The notes under the pieces: model-generated
What the model was told of the DNA's origin: nothing
What the model saw: only the letters and a program-made list of their open reading frames with translations
Databases searched by the model: none
Source: Ferrovibrio sp041906005
Lineage (GTDB): Bacteria > Pseudomonadota > Alphaproteobacteria > Ferrovibrionales > Ferrovibrionaceae
Assembly (NCBI RefSeq): GCF_041906005.1
Contig: NZ_JAYRJY010000001.1
Span: forward strand, 1,798,001 to 1,862,000
Reading direction: 5' to 3'
DNA length: 64,000 bases
Program-made: the position numbers and the translations under genes
Shown: one piece after another, positions 24,806 through 33,731 of the stretch
Layout of the letters: every line of letters begins with the position of its first letter
How positions within the stretch are numbered: the stretch's first letter is position 1

Positions 24806-25654
24806 ATGCCGATGCTGGAAACGGCTGCGGGCCGCTTGTCCTGGTTCGACAATGGCTGTGTCGAAAACAATGCGCCACGCCTGATGCTGCTGCATTCCGG
24901 CGCTGCTTCGCACCGGCAGTGGCGACCGCTGATCGCAGCGCTTGGTCCTGGCTGGCATATCGTGGCGCCAGATCTGATCGGTCATGGCGAAACGCCGATG
25001 CCCGATCACGGCAGGCCCACGCTGGAGGAAGAAATTGCATTGTTGACCGCGCTGCTTGAGCGTATGGAAGCCCCGGTGCATCTGGTCGGGCATTCCTACG
25101 GGGGCGCCATGGCGCTGGAACTCGCGCGCCACCAGCCACGGCGCATCGCCTCTCTGGCCATGTATGAGCCGGTAGCTTTCGGCCTGTTGCGTGATAGCAG
25201 CCAGTACGATGCCTGGCATGAAATCGCATTGGTGGCGCAGCGCCATATCGAACTGGTGGCAAATAGCGATGCGCGCGCCGCAGCCGTCGCCTTCCTCGAT
25301 TACTGGGTTGGGCCCGGCGCCCTGCAAGCGATGCCGGAGCATATGCAAGCCTATGTCGCGAGTTGCATGAGCACGGTGGCGAGCCAATTCCGCGAGCTGT
25401 TGCAGGCAGGTGGAACCAGGGCAGCCGGCCTGAAATCCCTGGCCATGCCGGTGCTGCTGCTTTGCGGCAGCGAGACCACACTGGCGATGCGCGGCGTGAT
25501 TGCCGAACTGCGCCGTCTGCTGTCGGCTGCGCATTATATAAATTTGGCCGGCGCGGCCCATATGGCACCAGTCGTCCAGCCGGACCGGGTCAATTCATAT
25601 CTGATCGATTTCCTGCAGTCGGTGGCAGGGATGCCGGAGCCGCAGATGGCCTGA
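24806..25654 (+). CDS. Alpha/beta hydrolase
   Basis: A 282-aa alpha/beta hydrolase. The oxyanion strand LMLLHSGAASHRQWRPL is followed by the nucleophile elbow VGHSYGGAMALELA (Ser about residue 99), an acid-region LLLCGSETTLAMRG and the catalytic His in LAGAAHMAPVVQPD. No signal peptide is seen. It lies 11 nt after the mddA-like gene and should be co-transcribed with it under MarR control. The substrate is unknown; a thioester or sulfur compound would fit the neighbour but is speculation. Confidence 0.85.
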   Translation: MPMLETAAGRLSWFDNGCVENNAPRLMLLHSGAASHRQWRPLIAALGPGWHIVAPDLIGHGETPMPDHGRPTLEEEIALLTALLERMEAPVHLVGHSYGGAMALELARHQPRRIASLAMYEPVAFGLLRDSSQYDAWHEIALVAQRHIELVANSDARAAAVAFLDYWVGPGALQAMPEHMQAYVASCMSTVASQFRELLQAGGTRAAGLKSLAMPVLLLCGSETTLAMRGVIAELRRLLSAAHYINLAGAAHMAPVVQPDRVNSYLIDFLQSVAGMPEPQMA

Positions 25655-25805
25655 AATGCATGAATGTTCCCCTCATGATCCGCCCTGTCCGTACCAAAGC
25701 GCGGAACCGGGGTTGTAATCCGGCGTTCGGCTTCTAAATCTTCTTGGAAATCCGAGAAAATATTTTCTGTTTTCATCACCCGATTTCCGGGGGCCGTTCG
25801 TTTTG

Positions 25806-26579
25806 ATGACCGAACCGTTTTTCACCGGCAACGGCGTGCCGGCATTGCCGCCATTGCCGCAAACTGACTGGGCGCTGTTTCTCGATATCGACGGCACACT
25901 GCTCGATATCGCCGAGGCGCCTGATCGCGTGGTGGTGCCGTCCGGCCTGCGCGACCACCTTCGCATCGCAAACATTCGGCTCGACGGCGCGATCGCGCTG
26001 GTGTCTGGCCGTGCATTGGACAGTGTCGACCGTCTGTTCGAGCCGTTGCGGCTTGCCGCGGCGGGCCAGCATGGCAGCGAATGGCGGCCTACGTCGCAGG
26101 CGGATATCCGTCCGGTCGCATCAGCGCCGCTGCCCGAGGCCCTGCACAATATGGCGGCGGATTTTGCTGCCCAACATCCCGGCATCCTGATCGAACGCAA
26201 GAGCCATGCGCTGGCCATCCATTATCGCCAGGCGCCGGCCAGGGGGGCCGAACTCGGCGCGCGGCTGGCCGAATTGCTGGAAGATTATCCTGGCTTGATG
26301 CTCTTGCCCGGTCGCGATGTCTGGGAGGTGAAGGATGCCGCCCTGTCAAAGGGCTCGGCGGTGAGCCTCTTTCTGGATCAGCCGGCCTTTGCCGGCCGGC
26401 GACCGGTTTTCATCGGCGATGACCGTACGGACGAAGACGGCTTCCGCGTTGTGGAACGTGCGGGCGGTTTGGCTTTGCCGGTGGGGGCTTTGGCCCGGTC
26501 CTGGCCCGGGCGGGCCTGTTTTGCCGATGCCGATGCGGTGCGCGGCTGGCTCGCGGCCTTTGCGGAGCGCAGGACATGA
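25806..26579 (+). CDS. otsB: Trehalose-6-phosphate phosphatase
   Basis: OtsB (257 aa) removes the phosphate from trehalose-6-phosphate, the second step of trehalose synthesis. It is a HAD phosphatase: motif I is LFLDIDGTLLDIA (residues about 25-37), motif II is ALVSGR, and the C-terminal metal motif is FIGDDRTDEDGFRVV. An in-frame TTG at 25803 precedes the ATG at 25806; I use the ATG. Its stop overlaps the start of the GH15 gene by ATGA (26576-26579). Confidence 0.95.
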   Translation: MTEPFFTGNGVPALPPLPQTDWALFLDIDGTLLDIAEAPDRVVVPSGLRDHLRIANIRLDGAIALVSGRALDSVDRLFEPLRLAAAGQHGSEWRPTSQADIRPVASAPLPEALHNMAADFAAQHPGILIERKSHALAIHYRQAPARGAELGARLAELLEDYPGLMLLPGRDVWEVKDAALSKGSAVSLFLDQPAFAGRRPVFIGDDRTDEDGFRVVERAGGLALPVGALARSWPGRACFADADAVRGWLAAFAERRT

Positions 26580-28378
26580 CAGAACCCAAAACTCTTGATC
26601 TGGGCGTGATCGGCAATTGCGTGGTGGCCGCCCTGATCGATCGCAATGGTCGCATCGTATGGCATTGCGCGCCACGACTGGATGGCGACCCCGTCTTTTG
26701 CGACCTGCTGCAGCCCAAATTTCCCGATGCTGGCGTTTTTGCCATCGAGCTGCGCGATCTCAAGCAGAAGACGCAGCAGTATATCGACAATACCGCAGTT
26801 CTGGTCACCACATTGACCGACGAACAGGGCGGCAGCATCCGCGTCACCGATTTCTGTCCGCGTTTCAAGCAGCATGACCGCATCTATCGTCCGGCCATGC
26901 TGATCCGCCGTATCGAACCTCTGAGTGGCACGCCGGTCGTGCGCATTCGCGTGCGTCCGCTGTTCGACTATGGCGCCACACAACCAAGCCGCACCCTGGG
27001 CAGCAATCACATTCGATTTACGGTGCCGGGCGCAGCCCTGCGGCTGACCACCGATGCGCCGATCGCCTATATCGATGCCGAAAGCGAATTCGTACTGACC
27101 GGCCCGGTGACGCTGATCTTCGGTCCCGATGAAAGCTTTACCGCTTCGATCACCCATATGGCGCGCGAATTCCAGGAGCGTACGGTCGAATACTGGGTCG
27201 AATGGGTGCGTTACCTGTCGGTGCCGTTCGAATGGCAGGAGGCGGTGATCCGGGCGGCCATCACCCTGAAACTCTGCGCGGCCGAGGAGACTGGCGGCAT
27301 CCTGGCCGCTCTTACCACCTCGATCCCCGAAGCCGCCAACACGCCGCGCAACTGGGATTACCGTTTCTGCTGGTTGCGCGATGCCTATTTCACCGTGCAG
27401 GCGCTGAACCGTCTGGGCGCGACCAAAACGATGGAGGATTTTCTCCGCTATATCACGACGGTTGTGGCACTCCATCCCGACGCCGAATTACAGCCGGTCT
27501 ATGCGCTCAATCCATCGGGCAGCCTGGAGGAGCGCAATGTTCCGGGCCTGCAGGGTTATCGCGGTATGGGGCCGGTGCGGCTCGGCAATGCCGCCTTCGC
27601 CCAGCGTCAGAACGATACCTATGGCTCCATCGTGCTGGCGGTGGCGCAGATGTTTTTCGACCGCCGCCTGCCGCGCCGCGGCGAGGTCGCCCTGTTCGAA
27701 CAGCTCGAAGGGCTGGGCGAAAAAGCCGCCGCACTGGCGCTCACGCCCGATGCCGGATTGTGGGAATTCCGCGGCCGTGCCCGGGTGCATACCCATTCGG
27801 CGGCGATGTGCTGGGCGGCCTGCCGGCGGCTGTCCAAGATTGCCGGCGTGCTGGGACTGGATGCCCGTGCGAGCTACTGGGCTGACCATGCCCAGCGTAT
27901 CCGCAAGGCGATCTTGGAACAGGCCTGGAACACGGAACTGAACAGCTTCGTCGAGAGTTTTAACGGTAGGGACCTCGATGCGTCGCTATTGCTGTTGCAA
28001 GAAATCGGTTTCGTCGCGGCTGACGATCCGCGTTTCCTCGGCACGCTGGATGCCATCGGGCGGGTGCTCCGTCGTGGCAATCATTTGATGCGCTATGTGG
28101 CACCGGATGATTTCGGGGCGCCACACAACGCCTTTTCGATTTGTACCTTCTGGTACGTCGATGCATTGGCCGCCGTGGGACGTCGCGAGGAAGCACGGGA
28201 AATATTCGAAGGTCTTCTGGCGGCACGCAACCATCTTGGCCTGCTGTCGGAAGATATCGATACAGCCACAGGTGAGTTATGGGGAAACTTCCCACAGACC
28301 TACTCGATGGTTGGCTTGATCGTCTGCGCCATGCGTCTGTCAAAGACATGGGAGGAAGCGTTTTGGCGCGGCTCGTAG
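26576..28378 (+). CDS. Glycoside hydrolase family 15 protein (glucoamylase or trehalase)
   Basis: A 600-aa GH15 enzyme with an N-terminal beta domain (LGVIGNCVVAALIDRNGRIVW) and an (alpha/alpha)6 barrel. The catalytic region shows NWDYRFCWLRDAYFTVQAL, GSLEERNVPGLQGYRG and the second acid in LLSEDIDTATGELWGNFPQ. GH15 includes glucoamylases, glucodextranases and bacterial trehalases. Placement between otsB and otsA with translational overlap at both ends makes trehalose or a related glucan the likely substrate. No signal peptide is seen, so it acts in the cytoplasm. Confidence 0.92.
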   Translation: MTEPKTLDLGVIGNCVVAALIDRNGRIVWHCAPRLDGDPVFCDLLQPKFPDAGVFAIELRDLKQKTQQYIDNTAVLVTTLTDEQGGSIRVTDFCPRFKQHDRIYRPAMLIRRIEPLSGTPVVRIRVRPLFDYGATQPSRTLGSNHIRFTVPGAALRLTTDAPIAYIDAESEFVLTGPVTLIFGPDESFTASITHMAREFQERTVEYWVEWVRYLSVPFEWQEAVIRAAITLKLCAAEETGGILAALTTSIPEAANTPRNWDYRFCWLRDAYFTVQALNRLGATKTMEDFLRYITTVVALHPDAELQPVYALNPSGSLEERNVPGLQGYRGMGPVRLGNAAFAQRQNDTYGSIVLAVAQMFFDRRLPRRGEVALFEQLEGLGEKAAALALTPDAGLWEFRGRARVHTHSAAMCWAACRRLSKIAGVLGLDARASYWADHAQRIRKAILEQAWNTELNSFVESFNGRDLDASLLLLQEIGFVAADDPRFLGTLDAIGRVLRRGNHLMRYVAPDDFGAPHNAFSICTFWYVDALAAVGRREEAREIFEGLLAARNHLGLLSEDIDTATGELWGNFPQTYSMVGLIVCAMRLSKTWEEAFWRGS

Positions 28379-29730
28379 TGGTTTCCAACCGCGTGGCGAT
28401 GCCGCGCGAACGTCTCAGCCGGGCCGGCGGCCTGGCCGTGGCTTTGCGTGAGGCATTGCAGGCACATGGCGGCTTGTGGTTTGGCTGGAGCGGTGAGGTG
28501 AGCGAACAATCATCCACCAAACCACGTCACGCCCGTCAGGGTCGCGTCGATTATGCCGTGCTGGACCTGTCGCCCGACGAGCACCGCCAGTTCTATCTGG
28601 AATTCGCCAACGCCACGCTATGGCCGCTTTGCCATTACCGGCTTGGCCTGATCAATTTCAACCGCGCCAGTTGGGAAGGCTATCTGTCCGTCAATGCCCG
28701 CTTCGCCGATGCGCTGGTGCCGTTGTTGAAACCAGACGACGTGATCTGGATTCATGATTATCATTTTATCCCGCTGGCTGCCGAGTTGCGCCGGCGTGGC
28801 GTGCAGAATCGCATCGGGTTTTTCCTGCATATCCCCTTCCCGGCACCCGAAGTACTGGCCGCACTGCCTGGGCACGAGCGGCTGATACGCGACCTGTGTG
28901 CCTATGACCTGATCGGGTTCCAGACGGCCGGCGATCTGCGTGCCTTGACCGAATATATCCTGCATGAAGCGCAGGGCAGCGTAAGCGACGATGGTCGCAT
29001 TTCCGCCTACGGCCGTCAGCTGCGTGTCGGCGCCTTTCCAATCGGCATCGATACCGAAGGATTCGTTCGTCTTGCCAAAATCGGCGCCAGCAGCCCGGAA
29101 ACCTCGCGCCTGAGCGAAAGCCTGGCGGGCCGAAATCTGGTGATCGGAGTTGACCGGTTGGATTATTCCAAGGGAATCCCGCAGCGCTTCGAAGCCTTTC
29201 ATCATCTGCTCGGGTCTTGGCCGCAGCATCGCGGCAAGGTCACCTTCATGCAGATCGCCCCAATCTCGCGCGGCGAGGTCGCGCAGTATCGCAAGCTGCG
29301 CAATGAACTGGACGGGCTTACCGGCCGCATCAACGGCAAATTCGCCGAATTCGACTGGGTACCGGTGCGCTATCTCAACAAGGCCTTCTCGCGCGAGACG
29401 CTGTCGGGATTCTACCGCCACGCCAAGGTCGGTTTCGTCACGCCGCTGCGCGATGGCATGAACCTGGTGGCCAAGGAATATGTTGCCTCGCAGGACCCTG
29501 ACGATCCCGGTGTTCTGGTGCTCTCGCGCTTTGCTGGCGCGGCACGCGAGATGCATGGTGCGCTGATCGTCAATCCCTATGATACCGAAGCGCTGGCCGA
29601 AGCGCTCGACCGCGCACTGACCATGCCGCTGGATGAACGCCGCTCGCGCTGGGAAACGATGATGGCCGTGCTGCGGACCAACACCATCACCCATTGGCGC
29701 GAAAATTTCCTCAGCCACCTCAGGGCCTGA
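28363..29730 (+). CDS. otsA: Trehalose-6-phosphate synthase
   Basis: OtsA (455 aa from this start) joins UDP-glucose and glucose-6-phosphate. It is a GT20 enzyme: RLVVVSNRVAMPR is the usual start, followed by GGLAVALREAL, IWIHDYHFIPLAAELR, the sugar-phosphate site GVDRLDYSKGIPQRFEAF, and FVTPLRDGMNLVAKEYVASQ. I prefer TTG 28363 because GGAGGA (28351-28356) sits 6 bp upstream and the protein then starts at the conserved strand. ATG 28348 would place that RBS inside the gene. It overlaps GH15 by 16 nt. The length is typical. Confidence 0.93.
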   Translation: MARLVVVSNRVAMPRERLSRAGGLAVALREALQAHGGLWFGWSGEVSEQSSTKPRHARQGRVDYAVLDLSPDEHRQFYLEFANATLWPLCHYRLGLINFNRASWEGYLSVNARFADALVPLLKPDDVIWIHDYHFIPLAAELRRRGVQNRIGFFLHIPFPAPEVLAALPGHERLIRDLCAYDLIGFQTAGDLRALTEYILHEAQGSVSDDGRISAYGRQLRVGAFPIGIDTEGFVRLAKIGASSPETSRLSESLAGRNLVIGVDRLDYSKGIPQRFEAFHHLLGSWPQHRGKVTFMQIAPISRGEVAQYRKLRNELDGLTGRINGKFAEFDWVPVRYLNKAFSRETLSGFYRHAKVGFVTPLRDGMNLVAKEYVASQDPDDPGVLVLSRFAGAAREMHGALIVNPYDTEALAEALDRALTMPLDERRSRWETMMAVLRTNTITHWRENFLSHLRA

Positions 29731-29761
29731 CGGCGCCCGCCGCGCCGGTTATGCTGACGGC

Positions 29762-30607
29762 ATGGACATGATTCTTGCCAGCAGCCTTTCGTCTCCGCCG
29801 GACTCATCTGCCGTGCCGTGGTGGAGTTTCACCAAAACCGCAATCGCTACCGCCGCCCTCGCCCTGGTGCGTGACGGTTTGCTCCATCTCGACGACGCCC
29901 AGCCCGATGCACCCTATACATTGCGGCATCTGCTGCAGCATCGGTCCGGCCTGCCCGATTACGGCGGCCTGGCGGAATATCTGGCTGCCGTGGAGCGCGG
30001 CGACGAACCGTGGCCTGCCGCCGATCTGCTGATGCGATGCGAGGCCACGCGGCTGCGTTATCCGCCGGGCGAAGGCTGGGGCTATTCCAATATCGGTTAT
30101 TGGCATCTGGCGCAGATTGTCGCCCATGCCGCGGGCGAGCCGTTGGGCATGGCACTGGATCGGCTGGTGTTCAGGCCATTGGGCATCGATGGCGTGCGTC
30201 TGGCGCAGACCCGCGCCGATCTCGCCGGCCTGCCGGGTATCGTCGAAGGCTATCATCCGGGTTGGGTCTATCACGGTCTGCTGATCGGGCCGCTTCATGC
30301 CGCCGTACTGCTGTTGCATGGCCTGCTGACCGGCGACTTGCTGCCGCCCGATCTGTTGCGAGCGATGCGAAAGCCGCATTGGCTGGGGGGTCCAGTCACT
30401 GACCGGCCCTGGCTGGCGCCGGGTTATGGTCTGGGCCTGATGTGTGGCGAAGCCGCAACCGGCCTGCATGTGGAGGGCCATAGTGGCGGCGGGCCGGGCA
30501 GCGTGGTGGCCGTCTATCACCGTCCTGCCGAGGGTATCACGGCGGCGGGATTTTCACCCGGCACCGATATGGCCGCGTTGGAGGCGGCGGTTTTCCGATA
30601 TACTTGA
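29762..30607 (+). CDS. Serine hydrolase, beta-lactamase/class C PBP-like
   Basis: A 281-aa member of the class C beta-lactamase/esterase fold. The nucleophile motif SFTK is at about residues 22-25, the YxN motif is YSNIGYW, the segment LRHLLQHRSGLPDYGG is characteristic, and HSGGGPGS replaces KTG. It has no signal peptide and a very short region before SFTK, so it is either a compact cytosolic esterase or lacks part of the usual N-terminal strand. ATG 29762 follows otsA by 31 nt. The substrate is unknown. Confidence 0.82.
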   Translation: MDMILASSLSSPPDSSAVPWWSFTKTAIATAALALVRDGLLHLDDAQPDAPYTLRHLLQHRSGLPDYGGLAEYLAAVERGDEPWPAADLLMRCEATRLRYPPGEGWGYSNIGYWHLAQIVAHAAGEPLGMALDRLVFRPLGIDGVRLAQTRADLAGLPGIVEGYHPGWVYHGLLIGPLHAAVLLLHGLLTGDLLPPDLLRAMRKPHWLGGPVTDRPWLAPGYGLGLMCGEAATGLHVEGHSGGGPGSVVAVYHRPAEGITAAGFSPGTDMAALEAAVFRYT

Positions 30608-30619
30608 CTCAGTCAAGTA
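30601..30619. promoter_or_regulatory. MarR operator-like palindrome over the end of the serine hydrolase gene
   Basis: TACTTGACT-C-AGTCAAGTA is a perfect 9-bp inverted repeat with a 1-nt spacer. It covers the serine hydrolase stop (30605-30607) and lies 40 bp before the MarR-GNAT ATG. The TTGACT-N-AGTCAA core is a typical MarR-type operator and suggests autoregulation. Confidence 0.6.
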
Positions 30620-30658
30620 ATTTGCCGAGACTGGCCGGGCCAAGTTTGAGGAAACGCC

Positions 30659-31618
30659 ATGGCCGTTAAATCCGCCCGTCCGCCGCGGGCTGCCCTTATG
30701 CAGCAGGTTGAGCGCATGCGGCAGTTCAACCGATTCTACACCCACAAGATCGGCGTGCTGGAAGACGGCAAACTCTATGCCCCCTTCTCGCTGGCTGAAA
30801 CCCGCGTGCTTTACGAGCTGGCGCATCGCGACCGCGTCACGGCCAGCGACCTGGTACGCGATTTGGGCCTGGATGCCGGTTATCTCAGCCGCATGCTGGG
30901 GCGTTTCACCAAGCAGGGCATGGTGACGCGCGAGCCGGCCAAGGACGATGCGCGGCAAAATCTGCTGCAAATCACGCCGAAAGGCCGCAGGACCATGGCG
31001 CCCCTGGAAGCGGCCTCCAACCGCGTACTGGAACCGCTGTTGGCGCGGCTGTCACCGGCCGAACGAACGCGCCTGGGCGCGGCGATGGACGAGATCGAAA
31101 GCCTGCTCGGCGGCGCCGCCAGCGCAAAGCCTGCGAAACCCAAGGTCATCCTGCGGCCGCATCGGCCCGGCGATATTGGCTGGATGGTGCAGCGTCATGC
31201 CGAACTTTATAGCGAGGAATATGGCTGGGACGACAGTTTCGAGGCCCTGGCTGCCGAAGTTGGTGCGCAATTCCTGCGTGACTTTGATCCCACCTGCGAG
31301 CGAGCCTGGATTGCCGAGCTGAACGGCGAACGGGTCGGCAGCGTTTTCCTGATCCGCAAAAATAAAACGGTAGCCAAGCTGCGCGTATTGATCGTCGATC
31401 CCAAGGCGCGTGGCCTGGGAGTGGGCAAGGCGCTGGTGGCGGAGTGCATCCGTTTCGCACGGAAGGTGGGCTACAAGAAGATTACGCTTTGGACCAACAG
31501 CGTGCTGACAGCGGCGCGTGGAATTTATGAAAAGGCCGGCTTCAAGCTGGTAGCCAGCGAAAAGCATCGTAGCTTCGGCAAGGATCTGGTCGGCGAGACC
31601 TGGGATCTGAAACTGTGA
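30659..31618 (+). CDS. Bifunctional MarR-type regulator / GNAT acetyltransferase fusion
   Basis: A 319-aa fusion. Residues about 1-140 form a MarR winged helix (FSLAETRVLYELAHRDRVTASDL, LGLDAGYLSRMLGRFTKQGMV, LLQITPKGRR). Residues about 160-319 form a GNAT domain with VGSVFLIRKNKTVAKLRVLIVDPKARGLGVGKALV (positions about 228-262) and the C-terminal TLWTNSVLTAARGIYEKAGF. Such fusions are widespread in proteobacteria, with ligand and acetyl substrate mostly unknown. RBS TTGAGGAAA precedes ATG 30659. The EamA gene overlaps its stop (GTGA), so it may control an exporter for the modified compound. Confidence 0.9.
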   Translation: MAVKSARPPRAALMQQVERMRQFNRFYTHKIGVLEDGKLYAPFSLAETRVLYELAHRDRVTASDLVRDLGLDAGYLSRMLGRFTKQGMVTREPAKDDARQNLLQITPKGRRTMAPLEAASNRVLEPLLARLSPAERTRLGAAMDEIESLLGGAASAKPAKPKVILRPHRPGDIGWMVQRHAELYSEEYGWDDSFEALAAEVGAQFLRDFDPTCERAWIAELNGERVGSVFLIRKNKTVAKLRVLIVDPKARGLGVGKALVAECIRFARKVGYKKITLWTNSVLTAARGIYEKAGFKLVASEKHRSFGKDLVGETWDLKL

Positions 31619-32502
31619 AGCCTTCTTGGCCTATTCTGGCGGCCGCCAGTGTCGGTATCCAGGTCGGCGCCGCCATGGTGGCGACGCGGTTCGTGGTGGG
31701 CGAGAGCGGGCCGGCCACGCTGGCGATGTTCCGCTATGCCATCGGCGCGCTTTGCCTGCTGCCGGTGTTATGGTGGCAGAAACAGCCGATGCAGTTTGCC
31801 CGGCGCGATATCCTGCCCATTGCCGGCCTTGGCATCGTACAATTCGGCTTGCTGATCGCCTTATTGAATTTTGGCCTGTCATTGATCCCGGCGGCGCGTG
31901 CCGCCTTGCTGTTCGCCAGTTTTCCGCTGCTCACCATGATCGTGGCGGCACCGCTGGGTCGTGAAAAACTCACCTTGAACAAAAGCATCGGCGTGCTGCT
32001 CACCATTCTGGGTGTGGCGCTGGCGCTGGGTGAGCGATTGCTTGATCCCGCCGGTGGAACCGGGCTTCTCGGCGAGTTTGCCGTGCTGCTCGCTGCGCTT
32101 TGCGGCGCCATCTGCTCCGTGCTGTACCGACCTTATCTGCAACGGTATCCGACCCTGCCCATGGGTGCTTTCGCCATGCTGGCCAGTGTGGCGTTCCTGC
32201 TGCTGCTCAGCATTCCTGAAGGCCTATTCGCCGGCTGGCAGGGTTACAGCGCGCAAGGCTGGGCGGCAGTGCTGTTCATCGGCATTTCCAGCGGCATCTT
32301 CTACGCCGTCTGGCTCTGGGCCCTGCGCCATGCCTCGCCGACGCGGGTAACGATCTTTCTGGGCCTGAGTCCGGTAGCGGCCGGTCTGTTCGGCGCGCTG
32401 TTTCTGGCCGAGCCGCTCACGCTGCCTTTACTGGCGGGGCTGGCCGTATTGCTGCTAGGGCTTTGGCTGGCAACCCGGCCCGATGCCCCTGCAGAACGAT
32501 AA
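31615..32502 (+). CDS. EamA/DMT family transporter
   Basis: A 295-aa inner-membrane exporter with ten hydrophobic segments in two EamA halves. The N-half has AAMVATRFVVGESGPATLAMFRYAIGALCLLP (residues about 15-45); the C-half has FIGISSGIFYAVWLWALRHASPTRVTIFLGLSPV. It starts at GTG 31615 within the upstream stop codon (GTGA), coupling it to the MarR-GNAT gene. DMT exporters carry amino acids and metabolites; no specific substrate can be given. Confidence 0.88.
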   Translation: MKPSWPILAAASVGIQVGAAMVATRFVVGESGPATLAMFRYAIGALCLLPVLWWQKQPMQFARRDILPIAGLGIVQFGLLIALLNFGLSLIPAARAALLFASFPLLTMIVAAPLGREKLTLNKSIGVLLTILGVALALGERLLDPAGGTGLLGEFAVLLAALCGAICSVLYRPYLQRYPTLPMGAFAMLASVAFLLLLSIPEGLFAGWQGYSAQGWAAVLFIGISSGIFYAVWLWALRHASPTRVTIFLGLSPVAAGLFGALFLAEPLTLPLLAGLAVLLLGLWLATRPDAPAER

Positions 32503-32510
32503 GATGGTCG

Positions 32511-33065
32511 ATGAAGATACTGGCGATTTCAGGCAGCCTGCGCGCCGCTTCCACCAACATGGCCCTGTTGCGCGCCGCCTGCCGCCTCGCGCCGCCCGGC
32601 ATGATTGTCTCGCTCTATGACGGTCTCGGCCATCTGCCGATTTTCAATCCCGATGACGATATTGAGCCGGGAATTCCGGCAGTGGAGGATTTCCGGCGCC
32701 GGCTGCGCCAAAGTGATGGCGTGCTGGTGGCCTGCCCTGAATATGCCCATGGCGTGCCTGGCGGCTTGAAGAACGCGCTGGACTGGATCGTGGCCAGCGG
32801 TGAACTCGTCGACAAACCGATGGCGCTGTTCCATGCCTCGGCGCGCAGCGATATCAGCCGCCAGGCCCTGGCCGAAATCCTCGTGACGATGTCGGCGCGG
32901 CTTATCCGCGAAGCGACAGTCACCGTGCCGCTGCTCGGCCGCAATGTCGGCGAGATGGATGACATTCTGATCCAGCCCGGCGTGGAGGCGGATATCCGCG
33001 CAGCGCTTGTCGGCTTTGCAACGGCTGTTGGGGCCATGCGCCAGACTGTCGCCGTGGCCGGCTAG
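32511..33065 (+). CDS. NAD(P)H-dependent FMN reductase family protein
   Basis: A 184-aa flavodoxin-like reductase. The flavin phosphate loop is ISGSLRAASTNMALL (residues about 5-19), followed by VACPEYAHGVPGGLKNALDWIV, the signature of the SsuE/ChrR/NQO-like FMN reductase group. ATG 32511 (MKILAISGS) is the clear start. It lies 8 nt after the EamA gene and is likely co-transcribed. Members reduce flavins, quinones, azo dyes or chromate. Confidence 0.9.
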   Translation: MKILAISGSLRAASTNMALLRAACRLAPPGMIVSLYDGLGHLPIFNPDDDIEPGIPAVEDFRRRLRQSDGVLVACPEYAHGVPGGLKNALDWIVASGELVDKPMALFHASARSDISRQALAEILVTMSARLIREATVTVPLLGRNVGEMDDILIQPGVEADIRAALVGFATAVGAMRQTVAVAG

Positions 33066-33180
33066 GTTAACACGCAAAAGGCGTGTCTCACCCGAGTGGA
33101 CAACTTTTGCGATGCGTCAGCCCAAAACCGTACTGCCCGGCTGACAATCCTCGCCGTCTTTTATTTGTAAAATCAGATAT

Positions 33181-33498
33181 TTAGCCGGCGACCTGCTTCT
33201 TGGCGACTTCCAGCAGCTCGGCCAGCTTGGCATGCAGCCGGTGATCGGAAATCTCGACATTCTTGGCCTTCAGGTCGGCCTGCACCTTGCGGATCACATC
33301 GGCGTCGCCGGCTTCCTCGAAATCGGCGGCCACGACGTCCTTGGCATAGGCTTCGGCCTTGTCGCCGGTCAGGCCGATCTGCTCGGCCACCCACAGGCCC
33401 AGCAGCTTGTTGCGCCGCGCGGTCGCCTTGAAAGCGAGCTCCTCGTCATGGGCATGCTTCTTCTCGAAGGCATCCTTGCGGTCGTCGAAGGTGGTCAT
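33181..33498 (-). CDS. F1-ATPase inhibitor subunit zeta (DUF1476)
   Basis: A 105-aa helical protein of DUF1476, known in Paracoccus as the zeta inhibitor of the alphaproteobacterial F1Fo ATP synthase. The conserved start TTFDDRKDAFEKKHAHDEE and RRNKLLGLWVAEQIGL are intact. The N-terminal stretch is the part that inserts into F1. ATG 33498 is the start; the frame extends upstream without support. It is divergent from purC, an arrangement common in alphaproteobacteria. Confidence 0.93.
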   Translation of the reverse strand: MTTFDDRKDAFEKKHAHDEELAFKATARRNKLLGLWVAEQIGLTGDKAEAYAKDVVAADFEEAGDADVIRKVQADLKAKNVEISDHRLHAKLAELLEVAKKQVAG

Positions 33499-33731
33499 CC
33501 GGGCCTCGTTATCATGCGGTCTGGCGTGCCCGTTATATAGGAGAGCGGCGGGGCGTGCCGCAAGGGTCGGCGGCTGCGGCATTTTGCGGCGGAAAACCGC
33601 CCTTCTGCCCCGGCCGCCCGGTGGAATTTCCGGCGCTATTCTGCCGCCGGCCGATTGCGGCAGCGATCCCCTTGCGCTATTCAAGGGCCGAGCAAATCCC
33701 CCCGCTTCCCCTAACAGATTACGGGTGTGCC

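Noticed and set aside
33066..33098. Terminator after the flavin reductase gene
   Set aside because: The ACACGC/GCGTGT hairpin has only 6 bp and no U tract on either strand.
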